This document shows, piece by piece, positions 17,203-26,090 of a stretch of DNA of 64,000 nt (position 1 is the first letter of the stretch; every line of letters starts with the position of its first letter). The stretch is from assembly GCA_965203865.1 (NCBI GenBank), contig OZ241916.1, forward strand, positions 2,232,001 through 2,296,000. Direction: 5' to 3'. The notes under the pieces are model-generated. The model searched no databases. It saw only the letters and a list, made by a program, of their open reading frames with translations, and was not told where the DNA came from. The translations under genes were made by a program, and so were the position numbers. This DNA comes from G965200765 sp965203865 (GTDB lineage Bacteria; Pseudomonadota; Gammaproteobacteria; Arenicellales; JAJDZL01).

Positions 17203-18788
17203 TTTTTCATCAATGGGCGTATTTTCAAACCACAGAGTAGTATACACAAACAAAACACACCCACACCGCCAAGAATACGGGTTCCAAGATTGAGAATTCG
17301 CTCTACAATCCCATACTCCAGCCACACCGAACTGTCCCCGGCCGACCACCAAAGTACAACCCCCATCACAACTGATGCACCAAGCACCCGAATCAAAAAT
17401 AATACCCACCCCGACAGCGGCTTGTACGCGTTGTCTTTCAGCAACCAGTAAAGCAACAGGCCTGCATTGACAAATGCTGCCACAGATGTCGCCAGTGCCA
17501 GTCCGATATGCTTCAACCAGAAAACCAGTGCGATGCTGAGTATTGTATTCACCAGCATGGAAATGACACCGGCACGAACTGGTGTCTTGGTATTTTTTCT
17601 GGCGAAAAACCCCGGTGACAGTACTCTGACTGCCACCAAGGCAACCAGTCCAGTCGAAAATGCAACCAGTGCCAGTGCCGACATTTCCACGTCCAGCGAA
17701 GTAAATGCACCATGGTAGAAAAGCGTTGTCATGATCGGTTCAGAAAGTGCGATCAATCCGGCGGTTGCCGGTAGCGAAACGAGGCAGCACCAACGCAACC
17801 CCCAATCCAGCAGTCTGGAAAATTCCTCCGTTTGGACTTTGGAATGCTCTTTCGACAATCGGGGCAGGATAACTGTACCAAGTGCTACCCCAAATACACC
17901 TAGCGGAAACTCCATTAATCGATCGGAATAGTACAACCAAGAAACACTTCCGGTTACGAGAAACGAGGCAATAAACGTGTTAATCATCAAGTTCAACTGG
18001 GCGACAGACGATCCAAAAATTGCCGGTATCATCAACTTGTAAACTTCTCTGGCTTTCCTGTCCGGCTCGCTTTTGTCCTTGAGTCCAAGTCGAGGACGAG
18101 GCATGGCCTTGGCCCGTACCAAAAATGGAACTTGAAACAACAGTTGCAACACACCCGCAGCAAATACTCCTATGGACAATGCAATGGCAGCATTATCAAC
18201 ATATCCCGTCACCCAGAGTGCGGAAGCAATTAGTGAAAGATTCAACAGTATCGGAGTTGCAGCAGGTGCCGCAAACTGCCCGCAAGTGTTGAGAATTCCG
18301 GCACTCAGCGCAACCAGGCAAATAAACAGCATATAAGGAAAAGTAATTCGCAAACTGTCGACAGTAACCTGGAATTTGACCAAGTCGAATTTAAAGCCAG
18401 GAGCAAGAATAGAAACCAGTACTGGCGATGCCAGAACTCCAACAAATGTAATCAATAGCAGCACCATACCTAGTCTGCCTGTAACCAAATCAATGAATTT
18501 CTGAGAATCAGCAGGAGATGCGACCCGGCGTTGGTCCGTATAGACGGGTACGAATGCCGCCGAGAATGCGCCTTCCCCAAAAATTCGACGAAAGAAGTTG
18601 GGAATGCGAAACGCAACAAAAAATGCGTCTGCTATAAATGTGCTGCCAACCAGTTGCGCCAGAATGATGTCTCGAAACAGCCCGGTAATTCTGGAAACTG
18701 TTGTCATGGAACCAAACGCAGCTGTAGACTTCAACAATGCTTTCGTTCCACCTGCTGCCTTGGGCTCTAAAGAGTTGTTGTCAGACAT
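17199..18788 (-). CDS. murJ: Lipid II flippase MurJ (MviN)
   Basis: A 529-residue polytopic membrane protein of the MOP superfamily that flips lipid II across the inner membrane for peptidoglycan synthesis. Typical features are the N-terminal block SRITGLFRDIILA, FFVAFRIPNFFRRIFGEGAFSAAFVPVY, and about 14 hydrophobic segments to the end. Length is normal. First gene of the murJ-DUF2203-ribF operon, and followed with a 4-bp overlap by the DUF2203 gene. Divergent from rpsT, but about 1.5 kb of extra DNA lies between. Confidence 0.96.
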   Translation of the reverse strand: MSDNNSLEPKAAGGTKALLKSTAAFGSMTTVSRITGLFRDIILAQLVGSTFIADAFFVAFRIPNFFRRIFGEGAFSAAFVPVYTDQRRVASPADSQKFIDLVTGRLGMVLLLITFVGVLASPVLVSILAPGFKFDLVKFQVTVDSLRITFPYMLFICLVALSAGILNTCGQFAAPAATPILLNLSLIASALWVTGYVDNAAIALSIGVFAAGVLQLLFQVPFLVRAKAMPRPRLGLKDKSEPDRKAREVYKLMIPAIFGSSVAQLNLMINTFIASFLVTGSVSWLYYSDRLMEFPLGVFGVALGTVILPRLSKEHSKVQTEEFSRLLDWGLRWCCLVSLPATAGLIALSEPIMTTLFYHGAFTSLDVEMSALALVAFSTGLVALVAVRVLSPGFFARKNTKTPVRAGVISMLVNTILSIALVFWLKHIGLALATSVAAFVNAGLLLYWLLKDNAYKPLSGWVLFLIRVLGASVVMGVVLWWSAGDSSVWLEYGIVERILNLGTRILGGVGVFCLCILLCGLKIRPLMKK

Positions 18789-19542
18789 TCGATTTTGTTG
18801 CGCCTATGCTGGAAAGTATGGGTTGGTTTGCAGTGATTTTACGCGAAATGCAAGCGGCAAACTGTAAAACGAATGGATGCCATTCTTGACTTCGTCAGTT
18901 TCGATCTGCAAGTATTTGATTCTGTTTATTTCACCTAGTTAGCAAAGGCACTACAAATCGACCTTTCAGCCAATTTGTAAAGATGCCGGGCGGGTGCCTG
19001 CCAGGTACTGACGAGGGGAAACAGCACGGTGCCCGGTATCTCCGGCCCATGGGGCCGGTAAATGGTTTTCTGATTCTCGGTGAATTTCGATGCGGTCGCA
19101 TAACGGCGGCGACCTTTTCCCGGTCAAGGCTCACTCGGCATCGTCACGCAGTACCAGAAACTTGGCGTAGCCGATGCGGGGGTGCCAGTTTCGGCACCCA
19201 ATCTTGCAATTTTCAAAATTTCTTCTTCTGCCGACTGGAGGCATTTTGCGGATTGAATCTGCATGTTTTGAAAGCATTGCTCCTCATTTGAAAAATTATT
19301 GAATATATATCTAACATTATTTATTTCTTTATGATAGAATCTATTATTGTTATTTTGAAAGAATACATAGCGAATGAAATTCATCCTTGCTCGCAAGGCT
19401 TTTCGCTTTATCTTTATCTTTATATTTAACAGAGCATGTGCCGGATTTAGTGTATCGCCGAGATTGGCAAAGAGAGGCATCTGCACTGCGATTCGAATAA
19501 TTTAAACTTGCAAATCTAAACCAAAAACAGGAGAATTGACAT
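18789..19542. other. Gene-poor region with a GC-rich, hairpin-rich patch
   Basis: No convincing gene is present. At 18980-19210 the sequence is much richer in GC than its surroundings and contains two perfect hairpins: CCGGCCC-atg-GGGCCGG at about 19041-19057 and GGGTGCC-agtttc-GGCACCC at about 19181-19200. On the minus strand, a short frame just before 19123 reads RIGYAKFLVLRDDAE and stops, which looks like the C-terminus of a lost protein. The patch may be the remnant of a mobile element or an RNA gene; I cannot identify either. The rest (19210-19500) is AT-rich and empty. Confidence 0.35.
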
Positions 19543-20073
19543 ATGGAACTTCAGAAACACCAAACCATGGAAGAAAAACGATTTGCGGCAAGGGAAATTT
19601 TGGAAAACGCCAGGTTCGAGGAAGACCAGGCAGAAGCGATTATTGCTACGGTCAATCTTGCTACCGAGAATTTGGCTACCAAAGACGATGTTGAAGAACT
19701 GCGTAGCGAGATGCAGCAAGGATTCAAACTTTTAGATGAGCGGCTGAATCTTTTAGATGAGCGGCTGAATCTTTCAGATGAAAGGACAGATAACAAGCTT
19801 GAAAAGATCTACAACAAGTTTGAACAGGTGGACAACAAGTTTGAACAGGTGGACAACAAGTTTGAGCAAATGGACAACAAGTTTGAGCAAATGGACAACA
19901 AGCTTGAGCAAATGGACAACAAGCTTGATGCCAATGCCAACAATACCAATGCCCGATTCGACCGGATAGAATCGAAATTTGAAAATCTGACACATCGACT
20001 TATCTTGACAAGCGCAAGTACCATTATTGTACTTGCGGCTTTGTATGCAGCGCTGACTAAATTTTTGGGATGA
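19543..20073 (+). CDS. Coiled-coil repeat protein with C-terminal membrane anchor
   Basis: A 176-residue protein. Residues 1-60 are charged and helical; two or three LLDERLN heptads follow; residues ~90-130 are five and a half copies of a heptad NKFEQVD/NKLEQMD, a textbook coiled coil; the C-terminus (STIIVLAALYAALTKFLG) is a transmembrane helix. The layout resembles DUF1640/CCDC90-like bacterial coiled-coil proteins of unknown role. The repeat DNA is almost identical from copy to copy (21-nt unit), so the number can change without shifting frame. AGGAG lies about 11 nt before the ATG. It sits between murJ and rpsT, which are normally adjacent, and is likely an insertion. Confidence 0.7.
   Translation: MELQKHQTMEEKRFAAREILENARFEEDQAEAIIATVNLATENLATKDDVEELRSEMQQGFKLLDERLNLLDERLNLSDERTDNKLEKIYNKFEQVDNKFEQVDNKFEQMDNKFEQMDNKLEQMDNKLDANANNTNARFDRIESKFENLTHRLILTSASTIIVLAALYAALTKFLG
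19810..19930 (+). repeat. 21-bp in-frame tandem repeat
   Basis: About 5.5 direct copies of a 21-bp unit (gacaacaagtttgaacaggt plus g, with variants) encode successive heptads of the coiled-coil protein. A second 21-bp unit encoding LLDERLN is repeated just upstream, near 19730-19780. Unit length is a multiple of three. Confidence 0.9.
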
Positions 20074-20283
20074 TAGATCCGGGTAGAAATTACAACAGCT
20101 CAACTTATACAAGCTACGGGTACCAATATTATCCGCATAGTTCCTGTAACATTTAAAAGTCCCTAAATTTACATAAATGAATTTTATCCCTGAAATTGAC
20201 TGTTTACTATTGACAACAATCTCATAAAATAACGTGTTCTGTAATTTTGTATTTCTATAGTTTGAATATCGAGGCAATTTCTC

Positions 20284-20568
20284 TTGGCAAATTCTCCCCA
20301 AGCCCGAAAACGGGCAAGACAAAACGCGACGCGACGCTTGCGCAATATGAGTCAACGTGCCGCCATGCGAACCCATATAAAGAATTTTCAAAAAGCTGTT
20401 GAACAGAAAGATCTTGAAAAAGCGCAAGAAGCTTTTCGAACTGCCTGTTCACGAATTGATCGTCTGGCTCGCAAAGGCTTGCAACACAAGAACAAAGCGG
20501 CTCGATTGAAAAGCCGTATGAATGCCAAATTAAAGGAACTGGTCAGTACTAGTCAAACTGCTACATGA
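20284..20568 (+). CDS. rpsT: 30S ribosomal protein S20
   Basis: A 94-residue basic protein that binds 16S rRNA. It begins MANSPQARKRARQNATRRLRN and contains the helical block MRTHIKNFQKAVE typical of S20. The start codon is TTG, the same rare start used by E. coli rpsT, where it takes part in autoregulation by S20; GAGG lies 9 nt upstream. Its stop overlaps the end of the convergent proB by 8 bp. The promoter probably lies in the 210-bp gap upstream, which includes TTGACA-like hexamers near 20190-20215. Confidence 0.96.
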   Translation: MANSPQARKRARQNATRRLRNMSQRAAMRTHIKNFQKAVEQKDLEKAQEAFRTACSRIDRLARKGLQHKNKAARLKSRMNAKLKELVSTSQTAT

Positions 20569-21679
20569 TCACCAGGTTGTCCCGGTGAATCATTTCGTGT
20601 TCGCCAATATATCCCAGTAATTGCTGGATTTGGTCGCTTCTCTGTCCCTTTAGCTTTTCTGCATCTGTAGAATTGTAGTTGGTCAAGCCCTTGGCAATTT
20701 CCCTGGAATCAGGGCAAATGCAGACGACCAGATCTCCCCGATTGAAATTGCCTTCCACTTTTTTCACTCCAACAGGCAACAAGCTACGACCTTTGTTCAT
20801 CAAGGCTTCAGTAGCTCCATTATCCAAATAGAGTTTACCTGCCGCTCGCAAGCTCCCAGCAAGCCATTGCTTTCGCGCAGCCAGTTTGCCTGACCTGGGT
20901 GTAAGCAAAGTTCCAGTAAAATTATTGGCGTAGATATTGGCAAGTTGTACAGGATTCAACCCGGATGCAATTACAGTTGCCGCCCCGGACCGAGCAGCTT
21001 TTCTGGCAGCTTCAACTTTTGTCAGCATGCCGCCACGTCCATAGGAATGACTTGGCCCGGCTACGTCAAGAAGCGATTTGTCCTCGGACTCGGCACAGGG
21101 AATTAATTTGGCATCCTGATTGCTCCGCGGATCCTTGTCAAACAATCCCGGCTGGTCGGTAAGAATGACAAGCAAGTCAGCATCCACGATATTGGCGACA
21201 AGAGATGCCAAAGTGTCATTGTCTCCCAGCCTGATTTCGTCCGTGACTACGGTGTCGTTTTCATTGACTACGGGAATTATTCCCAATTCAAGCAGTTTGC
21301 GCAGTGTGTTGCGTGCATTCAAATACCTTGACCGATTCGCAAGATCCGCGTTCGTCAGCAACACCTGGGCAGTCTGGTAGTTGAATTTTTCAAATTCCAC
21401 TTCGTAAGTTCTTACCAAGCCCATCTGTCCTACTGCTGCGGCAACCTGCAGCAAATGAATTTCATGGGGACGTGTTACCCAACCCAGTCTTTTCATGCCT
21501 TCCACGATTGACCCTGATGAAACCAGGACAATTTCAACACCTTGCTGTTTCAGCTCGTCTATCTGCTTGGCCCAGTACTGAATTCTCTCTGTGTTAAGCC
21601 CAGCAGAAACATCCGTAATCAGGGAACTGCCAATTTTCAGTACCCATCTTTTCGTTTTTGAGCAATCAAATTCTTGCAT
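20561..21679 (-). CDS. proB: Glutamate 5-kinase
   Basis: Phosphorylates glutamate in the first step of proline synthesis. A 372-residue two-domain protein: the amino-acid-kinase domain (KIGSSLITD near residue 16, VSSGSIVEGMKRLG, VNENDTVVTDEIRLGDNDTLA, and SYGRGGMLTKVEAARKA) followed by a C-terminal PUA domain (~275-372). The catalytic segment normally reads SSGA; here it is SSGS. The ATG overlaps the obgE stop by one base (TGATG), showing coupling. Last gene of the rplU-rpmA-obgE-proB operon. Confidence 0.96.
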   Translation of the reverse strand: MQEFDCSKTKRWVLKIGSSLITDVSAGLNTERIQYWAKQIDELKQQGVEIVLVSSGSIVEGMKRLGWVTRPHEIHLLQVAAAVGQMGLVRTYEVEFEKFNYQTAQVLLTNADLANRSRYLNARNTLRKLLELGIIPVVNENDTVVTDEIRLGDNDTLASLVANIVDADLLVILTDQPGLFDKDPRSNQDAKLIPCAESEDKSLLDVAGPSHSYGRGGMLTKVEAARKAARSGAATVIASGLNPVQLANIYANNFTGTLLTPRSGKLAARKQWLAGSLRAAGKLYLDNGATEALMNKGRSLLPVGVKKVEGNFNRGDLVVCICPDSREIAKGLTNYNSTDAEKLKGQRSDQIQQLLGYIGEHEMIHRDNLVIM

Positions 21680-22728
21680 CAGCCTTCAGCCCTGGACTCA
21701 GCCTGCGAACTGGAACTACTGACGTTCTGGTCAAGCCAGGTCATTGCATCACGCGTCAAACGCTTGCAGTTCAGTCCATTTATCGCAGAAATAACATAAA
21801 ACGGAAATTTCCAGTTGCAACGCTCCACCAGTTCTGAGGCTCGCTTCATTGCGCGGTTCTGAGGGATCTGGTCTGCCTTGTTGAAAACCAGCCATCGCTG
21901 CTTGCTTGACAGATCGGAATCAAACTCTCCAAGCTCTGTTTCAATGGTTTTGATTGAATCCGCAATTTTGTCAAGATCTTCTTCAACTGCCATGTCGACA
22001 ACGTGAAACAGCAATCGAGTATGAGTCAAGTGCTTCAAGAACTGAATACCCAAACCTGCTCCTTCAGAAGCTCCGCTAATCAACCCGGGGATATCTGCAA
22101 TCAAATAACTTTTTTCAATACTGACTGATGTCACTCCGAGTACCGGTTTCAAAGTGGTGAACGGATACGAAGCAACTTTGGGACGCGCATTGGTAACTTG
22201 TCGAATAAAGGTTGATTTTCCTGCATTGGGCAACCCCACCAGCCCCACATCGGCCAGCAACTGAAGCTTCAGGTGAAGCCTGCGGCTCTCGCCAGGCTCG
22301 CCAAGTGTAATTCTTCTTGGCGCACGGTTCGTACTGGATTTGAATCGGGTGTTGCCGAGGCCTGGTGTTCCGCCTTTGGCAACCAGAACAGAGTGATTGT
22401 CGATGACGACTTCATCAATTGCCTCTTGAGTGTCTGCGTCGCTAATCACTGTACCTACGGGAATTTTGATCAAGCGATCTTTCCCGTCCCGACCTGTGCA
22501 GTTTCGACCGCTGCCGGGTTGACCATTTTCAGCTTTGTAATTGTGCTTATACCTGAAGTCTATCAGGGTATTCAAATGTGCATCGGAAACGAGATAAACA
22601 CTGCCCCCCGTTCCACCATCGCCACCGTCGGGGCCCCCTCGTGGAACATTTTTCTCTCGTCGAAATGAAAGGCAACCCGCACCTCCCTTGCCTGCCTCCA
22701 CCTCAATATAAGCTTCATCAACAAACAT
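21679..22728 (-). CDS. obgE: Ribosome-associated GTPase ObgE/CgtA
   Basis: A 349-residue GTPase that acts in 50S assembly and stress signalling. The glycine-rich Obg fold is at residues 1-158 (GGDGGTGGSVYLVSD, GTPGLGNTRFKSSTNRAP), then the G domain with GLPNAGKSTF (G1), DIPGLISGASEGAGLG (G3) and NKAD (G4). The C-terminal tail is short. Operon position after rpmA is universal in this lineage. Confidence 0.97.
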   Translation of the reverse strand: MFVDEAYIEVEAGKGGAGCLSFRREKNVPRGGPDGGDGGTGGSVYLVSDAHLNTLIDFRYKHNYKAENGQPGSGRNCTGRDGKDRLIKIPVGTVISDADTQEAIDEVVIDNHSVLVAKGGTPGLGNTRFKSSTNRAPRRITLGEPGESRRLHLKLQLLADVGLVGLPNAGKSTFIRQVTNARPKVASYPFTTLKPVLGVTSVSIEKSYLIADIPGLISGASEGAGLGIQFLKHLTHTRLLFHVVDMAVEEDLDKIADSIKTIETELGEFDSDLSSKQRWLVFNKADQIPQNRAMKRASELVERCNWKFPFYVISAINGLNCKRLTRDAMTWLDQNVSSSSSQAESRAEG

Positions 22729-22799
22729 GGCAAGAATATGGTGCGATTCAATATTCGCACCCGTATAGTAGATTGGTTCCTAGTTGGCTACCCTGCGAG

Positions 22800-23057
22800 T
22801 CACGCGGCGATCACAGTAACGGTTTTCTTGCGCAAGGCACCCTTGGTTTCGAATTTTACATGGCCGTCCATTTTTGCATACAGAGTGTAATCCTTCCCCA
22901 TGCCAACATTTTGACCCGGGTGGAATTTGCTGCCGCGCTGACGGACAATTATGTTGCCTGCCTTTACGAGTTGGCCACCATATCGCTTAACCCCAAGTCT
23001 CTTGGATATGGAGTCGCGACCATTTCGTGAACTGCCGCCTGCTTTCTTATGAGCCAT
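22800..23057 (-). CDS. rpmA: 50S ribosomal protein L27
   Basis: An 85-residue protein beginning MAHKKAGGSSRNGRDS, whose basic N-terminal tail reaches the peptidyl-transferase centre, followed by RLGVKRYGGQLVKAGNIIVRQRG and KDYTLYA. Complete and typical. It lies 42 bp after rplU and 71 bp before obgE in one operon. Confidence 0.98.
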   Translation of the reverse strand: MAHKKAGGSSRNGRDSISKRLGVKRYGGQLVKAGNIIVRQRGSKFHPGQNVGMGKDYTLYAKMDGHVKFETKGALRKKTVTVIAA

Positions 23058-23099
23058 TGTTCTTATCCTTGTAAGTTAACGAGTATAAAGTTCGTGCAT

Positions 23100-23495
23100 C
23101 TACGTGCTTGCTTCTTCCACCGCACTTGCATCTTCAGGCTTGCTTTCAGTTTCTGCCTTTTCCAAGCTCGAAACTTCCGGGGCAGTAGTATCGCCAATAC
23201 TGGTGATTTCAAGTTCGGAAAAGTCTTGTCGATGCCCTTGCTTGCGACGATAATTTTTGCGGCGCTTCATCTTGATTATATTCACCTTCTCTCCGCGTCC
23301 ATGTGCAAGCACTTTGGCTTGTACTGGAGTTGATTCGACATGAGGGGTACCAATAACCACCTCCTCGCCTGCTACTAGCAGAACATTGTCAATCTGGACA
23401 CTCGCACCCACATCTGCCCGTATCCGCTCAACCCGGATTTTTTCGCCCGGAGAGACCTTGTATTGCTTGCCGCCTGTTTGAATAATTGCGTACAT
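23100..23495 (-). CDS. rplU: 50S ribosomal protein L21 with acidic C-terminal tail
   Basis: A 131-residue protein. Residues 1-103 are standard L21 (MYAIIQTGGKQYKVSPGEKIRVER, KRRKNYRRKQGHRQ). Residues ~104-131 form an extra acidic tail rich in Glu, Ala and Ser, absent from E. coli L21 (103 residues) but seen in some marine gammaproteobacteria and alphaproteobacteria. First gene of the operon; its promoter must lie in the next 240 bp. Confidence 0.97.
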   Translation of the reverse strand: MYAIIQTGGKQYKVSPGEKIRVERIRADVGASVQIDNVLLVAGEEVVIGTPHVESTPVQAKVLAHGRGEKVNIIKMKRRKNYRRKQGHRQDFSELEITSIGDTTAPEVSSLEKAETESKPEDASAVEEAST

Positions 23496-23739
23496 CGGAA
23501 AATAAAAGTTACTGAAAACGAATGGAATAATTATAAACAGTAAATATTAAACCTATATCCTCAATTCGTCAAATTTATCTCGTGAACCAGTTCAGGATGA
23601 TTCACAAGTTGCGGACACCGTCTCAACTGATAAGTCGGCTCCTTCTTCAACCCTAATCGCAACTTTTAGTTATTCACTCTGGTATCGCAATTTACTGCAA
23701 AATACCCTTGCTTTTACTTTTTCCTCATAGTTGAATTTC
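23496..23739. promoter_or_regulatory. rplU upstream region and island boundary
   Basis: A 244-bp AT-rich gap with the rplU promoter. No tRNA gene, integrase or direct repeat that would mark an attachment site is visible. To the right the DNA becomes richer in AT and in accessory genes. Confidence 0.4.
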
Positions 23740-24312
23740 TCAAGGATAAGTTTTCTTGTAATTTTCAACCCACCTCTTCCAATCCTTGGTATCTCGATAC
23801 AATGTCATCCTCAATTCAATATGCTCGCTAGCACTAGACACAGTTTTTGTTCCATGCGCAATTGAAGCATTTAGCAACTTTGTTTCCTTCTCCATTTCAT
23901 CGTGGGTCAAAACGAATGTAATCACCTCTTCATCCGATAGAGACTGGACAATGTAATCGCAATTCTGCCATAGCCTGATCTGAACAATATTAACGGATTT
24001 GTCCCGGTTGTATCCAGAAGCCTTATACTCGTAATATATGCCGTTTCTTTCAAAATCCCCCTTGTTCTCGTCCTTATGGACGCTTCTAAATCCATGCTTT
24101 TCCTTAAAATACTTTTCCCACATGGGGCTCCTTGACTGAGGAGTCAGAACACTGGATACTTTGTAGAATTCCAGTTCGGTGATCTGATCGTTCAGAGTTA
24201 GATCTACAAGAGATTTTCGAACACTATATGCAGATTCCACTACATTTCTGGTGAAGTCGATATTTTCCAGAATATAGTTAATCGTTTCCAGAATATCCGT
24301 ATTGCTTGACAT
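23740..24312 (-). CDS. Putative type II restriction endonuclease (PD-(D/E)XK)
   Basis: A 190-residue protein encoded directly after, and overlapping by 35 bp, an adenine methyltransferase on the same strand. It carries KGDFERNGIYYEYKAS, in which Asp86, Glu95 and Lys97 fit the D-xn-ExK metal-binding core of PD-(D/E)XK nucleases. No other family is recognised. The gene order and the candidate core make a restriction partner the best reading: it would cut unmethylated foreign DNA while the methyltransferase protects the host. The recognition site cannot be deduced. ATG start at 24312. Confidence 0.65.
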   Translation of the reverse strand: MSSNTDILETINYILENIDFTRNVVESAYSVRKSLVDLTLNDQITELEFYKVSSVLTPQSRSPMWEKYFKEKHGFRSVHKDENKGDFERNGIYYEYKASGYNRDKSVNIVQIRLWQNCDYIVQSLSDEEVITFVLTHDEMEKETKLLNASIAHGTKTVSSASEHIELRMTLYRDTKDWKRWVENYKKTYP

Positions 24313-25108
24313 ACTGATTCAATAATTCGTACTTGGTCAGCCAATATACCCCGCCATTGGCACAAGAGTTTCCAGTCCATTGAACTTTTTCCAGCCTCTC
24401 AATAAGGTCGGGAACAGGAATTTTCGCCTTGAGAAAGTGCCCCCTGTTGTTAGGTTTTGGAGCCAGTGTGGTCTTTTTCGGAGAAGCGCCAAAAATAAAA
24501 ACATCAAAATTGTCTTTGTCCCCAAATTCAAAATCATCTGTCTCGGTGTAAAGATCGGGATTCACTCTCAGGTCCTTTCCTTTGGATTTGTCAAACACAA
24601 AAAAACTTGTAGGAACATGGTAGTCTTTGCCGTCAAGAGTATAGGCATTTCGTCCTATATCAGTGATTGAACAGATACGCCAGTTCAATGGCAGTATTTT
24701 CTGCCTGGTGTGCTTGTTGTAGACATTCGGGAGTATAAATGCAATCGTCTGAACATTTTGAAAAGACAATGCGTGCTGGATAAATGCAATAGACAGTTTG
24801 TGGTACTGCCCGAAAGGAGGATTTCCAACAACCAATACTTTTTTATAAATATCAGCTATATTGAAATCAAGCCAATCCGCCTTGATAATTGCGTTATGGC
24901 AAGGAGCAATGTCAATTCCTATTTTGTTACTGTGTCTAATCTCGTCGTAAAACGCTCCATTCCCGGCAGACGGTTCTACAACCAAATCATAAAGGTGGCT
25001 CAGCTCATCAATCTTTTCAAGGCACTTTGTTACTACCTCTTTTTTGGTGTAGTACTTGTCAAGTGCCTTGTCTTTCGTCGCAGGATTCTTTCTTCTATTC
25101 TGATGCAT
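24278..25108 (-). CDS. N6-adenine DNA methyltransferase of an R-M pair
   Basis: A 276-residue SAM-dependent methyltransferase. Motif I is VVEPSAGNGAFYDEI (around residues 43-57) and the catalytic motif IV is VVGNPPFGQ (around 92-100), the NPP[FY] type that methylates adenine N6. It begins with DKYYTKKEVV, a common opening in such enzymes. The following overlapping gene looks like its endonuclease. The first 250 bp of this gene, with its upstream region, are duplicated at 30267-30516, where a one-base loss kills the frame. Confidence 0.85.
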   Translation of the reverse strand: MHQNRRKNPATKDKALDKYYTKKEVVTKCLEKIDELSHLYDLVVEPSAGNGAFYDEIRHSNKIGIDIAPCHNAIIKADWLDFNIADIYKKVLVVGNPPFGQYHKLSIAFIQHALSFQNVQTIAFILPNVYNKHTRQKILPLNWRICSITDIGRNAYTLDGKDYHVPTSFFVFDKSKGKDLRVNPDLYTETDDFEFGDKDNFDVFIFGASPKKTTLAPKPNNRGHFLKAKIPVPDLIERLEKVQWTGNSCANGGVYWLTKYELLNQYVKQYGYSGND

Positions 25109-25567
25109 TCTTTCGATTTCAAAATCTTTTTAATCCGGCAAGATTCAGTACTACTCCGTTTGACAACAGCAATGTTCTTCCAGACAATCCTGTTCCATGC
25201 TATGCGACTGGTACTGAGTACTTGGCGGTGACTATGTATAATTCTGATTTTACCAAGAAAAGTCGACCCAGTTGACACTTGTGCGTAGGCATATTTAATT
25301 CCCTTTTGAAACCAGTATCAAATTAGTCGTACTGATTTCTATCGTGGAAATAAAGGTAAATCATACTGCAATCTTTTCATCAAACCTTAAAAGAGTAATT
25401 GAATAAATTCGTGTATCAAGAATACGGTAAATCCCGAATCCGACTACCCTACGATTTAGATTCCCCGTTTGGCAGTCATCGCCCAGCCAGGACAAAAGAA
25501 ATTTTATTCAAACTGTTTCAGAATCGAATACTGCCAAGAAACTTTGTCTACAAAGCATTCTTGAAGT
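24860..25567. repeat. Segmental duplication, copy 1 (partner 30267-30973)
   Basis: About 708 bp almost identical to 30267-30973, in the same orientation. It covers the first 250 bp of the adenine methyltransferase gene, its upstream region and the first 170 bp of an FkbM-type methyltransferase gene. Edges are sharp: the match starts at ATTGAAATCAAG and ends at GCATTCTTGAAGT in both copies. Confidence 0.92.
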
Positions 25568-25575
25568 GCGGCTAG
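25399..25575 (+). pseudogene. Truncated FkbM-type methyltransferase (5' fragment)
   Basis: From the TTG at 25399, 57 codons match the start of the intact gene at 30805 (NKFVYQEYGKSRIRLPYDLD, then PRNFVYKAFLK) and then meet a stop at 25573-25575, just past the right edge of the duplicated segment. It lacks the SAM-binding domain and cannot be active. The following 290 bp hold no gene; a short stretch before 25761 reads NREEREYADGNEVRIRYMGK and may be the end of a lost transposase. Confidence 0.85.
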
Positions 25576-25868
25576 TCGCCAAGGCACTACCCAAATAGGC
25601 GTTTGAAGCGCAGGAATTATATAGCTGGTATTGGCGGTTGTTCTATAAATGGGTACAGGACTTTACCGTTAATAGTGACACTGAGTAACCGGGAGGAGCG
25701 GGAGTATGCCGACGGCAACGAGGTTCGGATTCGCTACATGGGCAAGGAGAGCAAGCGGTGAGCAGGAAGAATGAAAACATGACTTGACTTGTTCTAATGG
25801 TTAATTTATAACCAAGTTATTGTTATTATTAAATAATTGTATTAGCAATAATATAGAGAGATAAAACA

Positions 25869-26072
25869 ATGAAGACCGGAGATCCAATCTACGACAGTTA
25901 TGCCGACGATAATGTATTGAATGAAGACGAAGAATACCCTCATACGGACAGCGACGGCAGGAAGTTCAAGTACGACACTTACACTTTGAATCCTGAGATG
26001 AGAAAGTCGATTGAGAAAAGCAGAAAAAAGAAGCTGATTCCGTCTGACGAATTCTGGTCAATGATCGACTAG
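25869..26072 (+). CDS. Putative antitoxin (67 residues)
   Basis: A small acidic-then-basic protein beginning MKTGDPIYDSYADDNV and ending KKLIPSDEFWSMID. A GAGAG ribosome site precedes the ATG by about 8 nt. I do not recognise its family, but its position 18 bp before a YafQ/RelE-like toxin frame makes an antitoxin likely. AT-rich promoter-like DNA lies upstream (25800-25860). Because the toxin frame is broken, the gene may now be orphaned, or it may still act against related toxins from other elements. Confidence 0.55.
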   Translation: MKTGDPIYDSYADDNVLNEDEEYPHTDSDGRKFKYDTYTLNPEMRKSIEKSRKKKLIPSDEFWSMID

Positions 26073-26090
26073 TACCAACAATATCATTTC

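Noticed and set aside
18980..19040. Resemblance to part of RNase P RNA (GCCAGGTA ... GAGGGGAAAC)
   Set aside because: The universally conserved GAGGAAAGUC core and the rest of the molecule are missing.
24278..25108. A Dam-type orphan methyltransferase
   Set aside because: The overlapping putative endonuclease and lack of the Dam motif order favour a restriction-modification pair.
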